Below the pieces are notes generated by a model, which saw nothing but the letters and a program-made list of their open reading frames with translations, was not told the origin of the DNA and did not search any database. This document shows positions 5,336 to 6,612 of a stretch of DNA of 6,612 nucleotides, in pieces; within the stretch, counting starts at the first letter, position 1, and each line of letters opens with the position of its first letter. Position numbers and translations under genes: made by a program. Source of the stretch: Oscillospiraceae bacterium (GTDB lineage: Bacteria > Bacillota > Clostridia > Oscillospirales > Ruminococcaceae); the NCBI GenBank assembly GCA_031285945.1, contig JAITVF010000140.1, positions 1 to 6,612 of the forward strand, read 5' to 3'.

Positions 5336-6370
5336 ATGAGAATGACTGTAAAGCTTGGGTCTACGGGGATCGTGGCCGACAAAAACGGATTCGGCTGCCT
5401 GCCAATTCAGCGGGTTGACGACGCCACGGCGGTTAAAATCCTGCGCGGGGCGTATGAGGGGGGCGTGAACTACTACGACACCGCCCGCGGCTATACTGAC
5501 AGCGAGCACAAGCTGGGGCTCGCCTTCGATAAAGGCATGAGGGAAAAAATATTTATCGCGACCAAATCCCACGCGTCGACCGCGGAGGGACTGCTGGCCG
5601 ATCTCAACACCAGCCTGCGGGAGCTTAATACCGATTACATAGACGTTTATCAGTTCCACAACCTGTCCTTTGTGCCGAGGCCAGGCGACGAAAGCGGAAT
5701 CTACGATACCCTTCTCGAGGCTAAGCGCCAGGGCAAAATCCGCCACATAGGCCTAACCTCCCACCGGCTTCCGATAGCTCTCGAGGCGGTAGAGAGCGGC
5801 CTTTACGAAACGCTGCAATTTCCATTCTCCTACCTCTCGGTCGGGCAGGATATCGCCCTGGTCGAGAGGTGCTACGCCAATAACGTGGGCTTTGTCGCCA
5901 TGAAATCCCTTTCGGGAGGGCTTATCTCAAACGCCAGGGGGGCGTGGGCCTTTATGGCGGAACACCCGGGCGTTCTGCCCATATGGGGGATTCAGAGGAT
6001 GGAGGAGCTCGAGGAATTTCTGGGCTATCAGAAGAATCCGCCCGTTATGGAAGAAGAGGGAATCCGCGCCGGCATTGAAAGGGATCGCAAAGAGCTAGAC
6101 GGCGAGTTCTGCCGGGGCTGCGGCTATTGCAAGCCCTGCCCCATGGGTATCGACATAAGCTGGGCCGCAAGAATTGAGTGGTTTGTAAAGCGCGGAGTCC
6201 CGGGGCACGCCTTTTCAGAGGAGTTTCAAAATATCATGAGCAAGGTTTCCGATTGCGTAGAATGCCGCCAGTGCGTTTCGCGCTGCCCCTACGGCCTCGA
6301 TATCCCCGAGCTTATAAAGCGCCACAACGCCTTTTATCAAGAAGCGCTGGCGGGCTACCGTAAATTATAG
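5336..6370 (+). CDS. Aldo/keto reductase with C-terminal 4Fe-4S dicluster domain
   Basis: A 344-residue oxidoreductase. Residues 1-240 form an aldo/keto reductase TIM barrel with the complete catalytic tetrad: Asp48 and Tyr53 (YYDTARGY), Lys77 (ATKSHA) and His108 (YQFHNL). Residues 255-325 add a ferredoxin-like region with two Cys4 motifs. The first is C259-x2-C262-x2-C265-x2-C268-P. The second is C307-x2-C310-x2-C313-x3-C317-P. This two-part layout is a common subfamily in strict anaerobes and suggests that electrons may pass between the cofactor site and a low-potential partner such as ferredoxin; substrate and donor are unknown. The start at ATG 5336 has a G-rich site (AAGGGGGG, 5321-5328) 7 bases upstream, placed inside the end of the DUF4438 gene. 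An in-frame ATG at 5342 is less well spaced. It is the last gene of the operon, with a hairpin 10 bases past the stop. Confidence 0.92.
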   Translation: MRMTVKLGSTGIVADKNGFGCLPIQRVDDATAVKILRGAYEGGVNYYDTARGYTDSEHKLGLAFDKGMREKIFIATKSHASTAEGLLADLNTSLRELNTDYIDVYQFHNLSFVPRPGDESGIYDTLLEAKRQGKIRHIGLTSHRLPIALEAVESGLYETLQFPFSYLSVGQDIALVERCYANNVGFVAMKSLSGGLISNARGAWAFMAEHPGVLPIWGIQRMEELEEFLGYQKNPPVMEEEGIRAGIERDRKELDGEFCRGCGYCKPCPMGIDISWAARIEWFVKRGVPGHAFSEEFQNIMSKVSDCVECRQCVSRCPYGLDIPELIKRHNAFYQEALAGYRKL

Positions 6371-6380
6371 TCGATCAAAA

Positions 6381-6407
6381 TCACCCCCGCCAAAATGGCG
6401 GGGGTGA
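6381..6407 (-). terminator. Strong hairpin between convergent genes
   Basis: An 11-bp perfect inverted repeat, TCACCCCCGCC (6381-6391) and GGCGGGGGTGA (6397-6407), closes an AAAAT loop. On the reverse strand it is followed by TTTTGATC, so it fits an intrinsic terminator for the gene arriving from the right. On the forward strand it is followed by AATACTGC and has no U-tract. It could still help end or stabilise the operon transcript. Confidence 0.7.
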
Positions 6408-6434
6408 AATACTGCGGCGTTTAGCTCGGGGCTG

Positions 6435-6612
6435 CTACCAGGTAACCACGGGCTCGCGGCTATCAGGCAGCAGCGGCCCGTAGCGCCGGAGGATAGCTTG
6501 CTCGCTCGGAGTATCCTTTGCGCCGTATTCTATAGTTTGCAGGCGTATTCTGGCCGCCTCGCGGGAGATAAAAAACGCCTCGGAAATCGCGCGCTCGGGG
6601 TTGAGCCCCTTG
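6435..6612 (-). CDS. C-terminal end of a probable ImmA/IrrE-type protein, runs off right edge
   Basis: The last 58 codons of a minus-strand gene end in TAG at 6437..6435. The visible segment has a helix with EAFFISREAARIRLQ, then a polar tail ending in EPVVTW. A short helix of the form FxVSxxAxxxRL, followed by a variable tail, is how many ImmA/IrrE (M78-like) metallopeptidase domains end; these often act on repressors of mobile elements or in stress responses. The zinc-binding HExxH motif would lie outside the window, so this assignment is tentative. The stop lies just before the terminator hairpin at 6407..6381. Confidence 0.5.
   Translation of the reverse strand, partial: KGLNPERAISEAFFISREAARIRLQTIEYGAKDTPSEQAILRRYGPLLPDSREPVVTW

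Noticed and set aside
4313..5746. Minus-strand frames of 130-160 codons opposite the GNAT, DUF4438 and reductase genes
   Set aside because: They are antisense shadows typical of GC-rich coding DNA. The plus-strand genes have full family motifs and ribosome binding sites.
1..6612. CRISPR array, tRNA, rRNA, insertion sequence or attachment site
   Set aside because: No regularly spaced repeats, tRNA cloverleaf, rRNA motif, transposase or terminal inverted repeat was seen. The deletions at 2400-3055 show no insertion-sequence remnant.

Overview
This is a GC-rich bacterial window. It resembles an anaerobic member of the Bacillota (Clostridia-type) or another gut or sediment anaerobe. The pointers are a DUF4358-type lipoprotein, a DUF4438 protein, an aldo/keto reductase with a C-terminal iron-sulfur domain, GGAGG-type ribosome binding sites, and sigma70-like extended -10 promoters. 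The taxonomic call is an inference from gene families. No RNA gene or marker protein fixes it.

Left part, minus strand: the left edge holds the start of a lipoprotein-like reading frame. It has a clear lipobox but no good start codon in frame. Upstream of it lies a TauE/SafE (TSUP) membrane transporter on the same strand. The transporter is divergent from a plus-strand lipoprotein that carries a DUF4358-like domain followed by a transglutaminase-like domain with a complete Cys-His-Asp triad. Each arm of this divergent interval has its own extended -10 promoter.

Middle (about 2310-3055): this is a scar. A good promoter (TTGACA, 18 bp, TATACT, with TG) overlaps the lipoprotein stop codon and leads into the conserved core of a cobalamin riboswitch. 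The riboswitch breaks off and runs directly into the C-terminal third of a FecCD/BtuC-type permease. A BtuD/FecE-type ATPase follows. It keeps its Walker A motif but has lost Walker B and the signature motif, and its C-terminal remnants continue in two other frames. The simplest reading is a B12-regulated corrinoid (or related) ABC importer operon collapsed by several internal deletions.

Right part (3079-6407): an extended -10 promoter leads into a tight plus-strand operon of a membrane-anchored calcineurin-like phosphoesterase, a GNAT acetyltransferase, a DUF4438 protein and an aldo/keto reductase with two Cys4 motifs. Gaps are 15, 18 and 0 bases. The operon ends at a strong hairpin. Beyond it, a minus-strand gene enters from the right edge, and only its last 58 codons are present. 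Its tail resembles the end of an ImmA/IrrE-type metallopeptidase domain.

No common pathway for the four operon genes can be read from the sequence. The clearest story in the window is decay of a riboswitch-controlled transporter locus beside an intact operon of unknown purpose.
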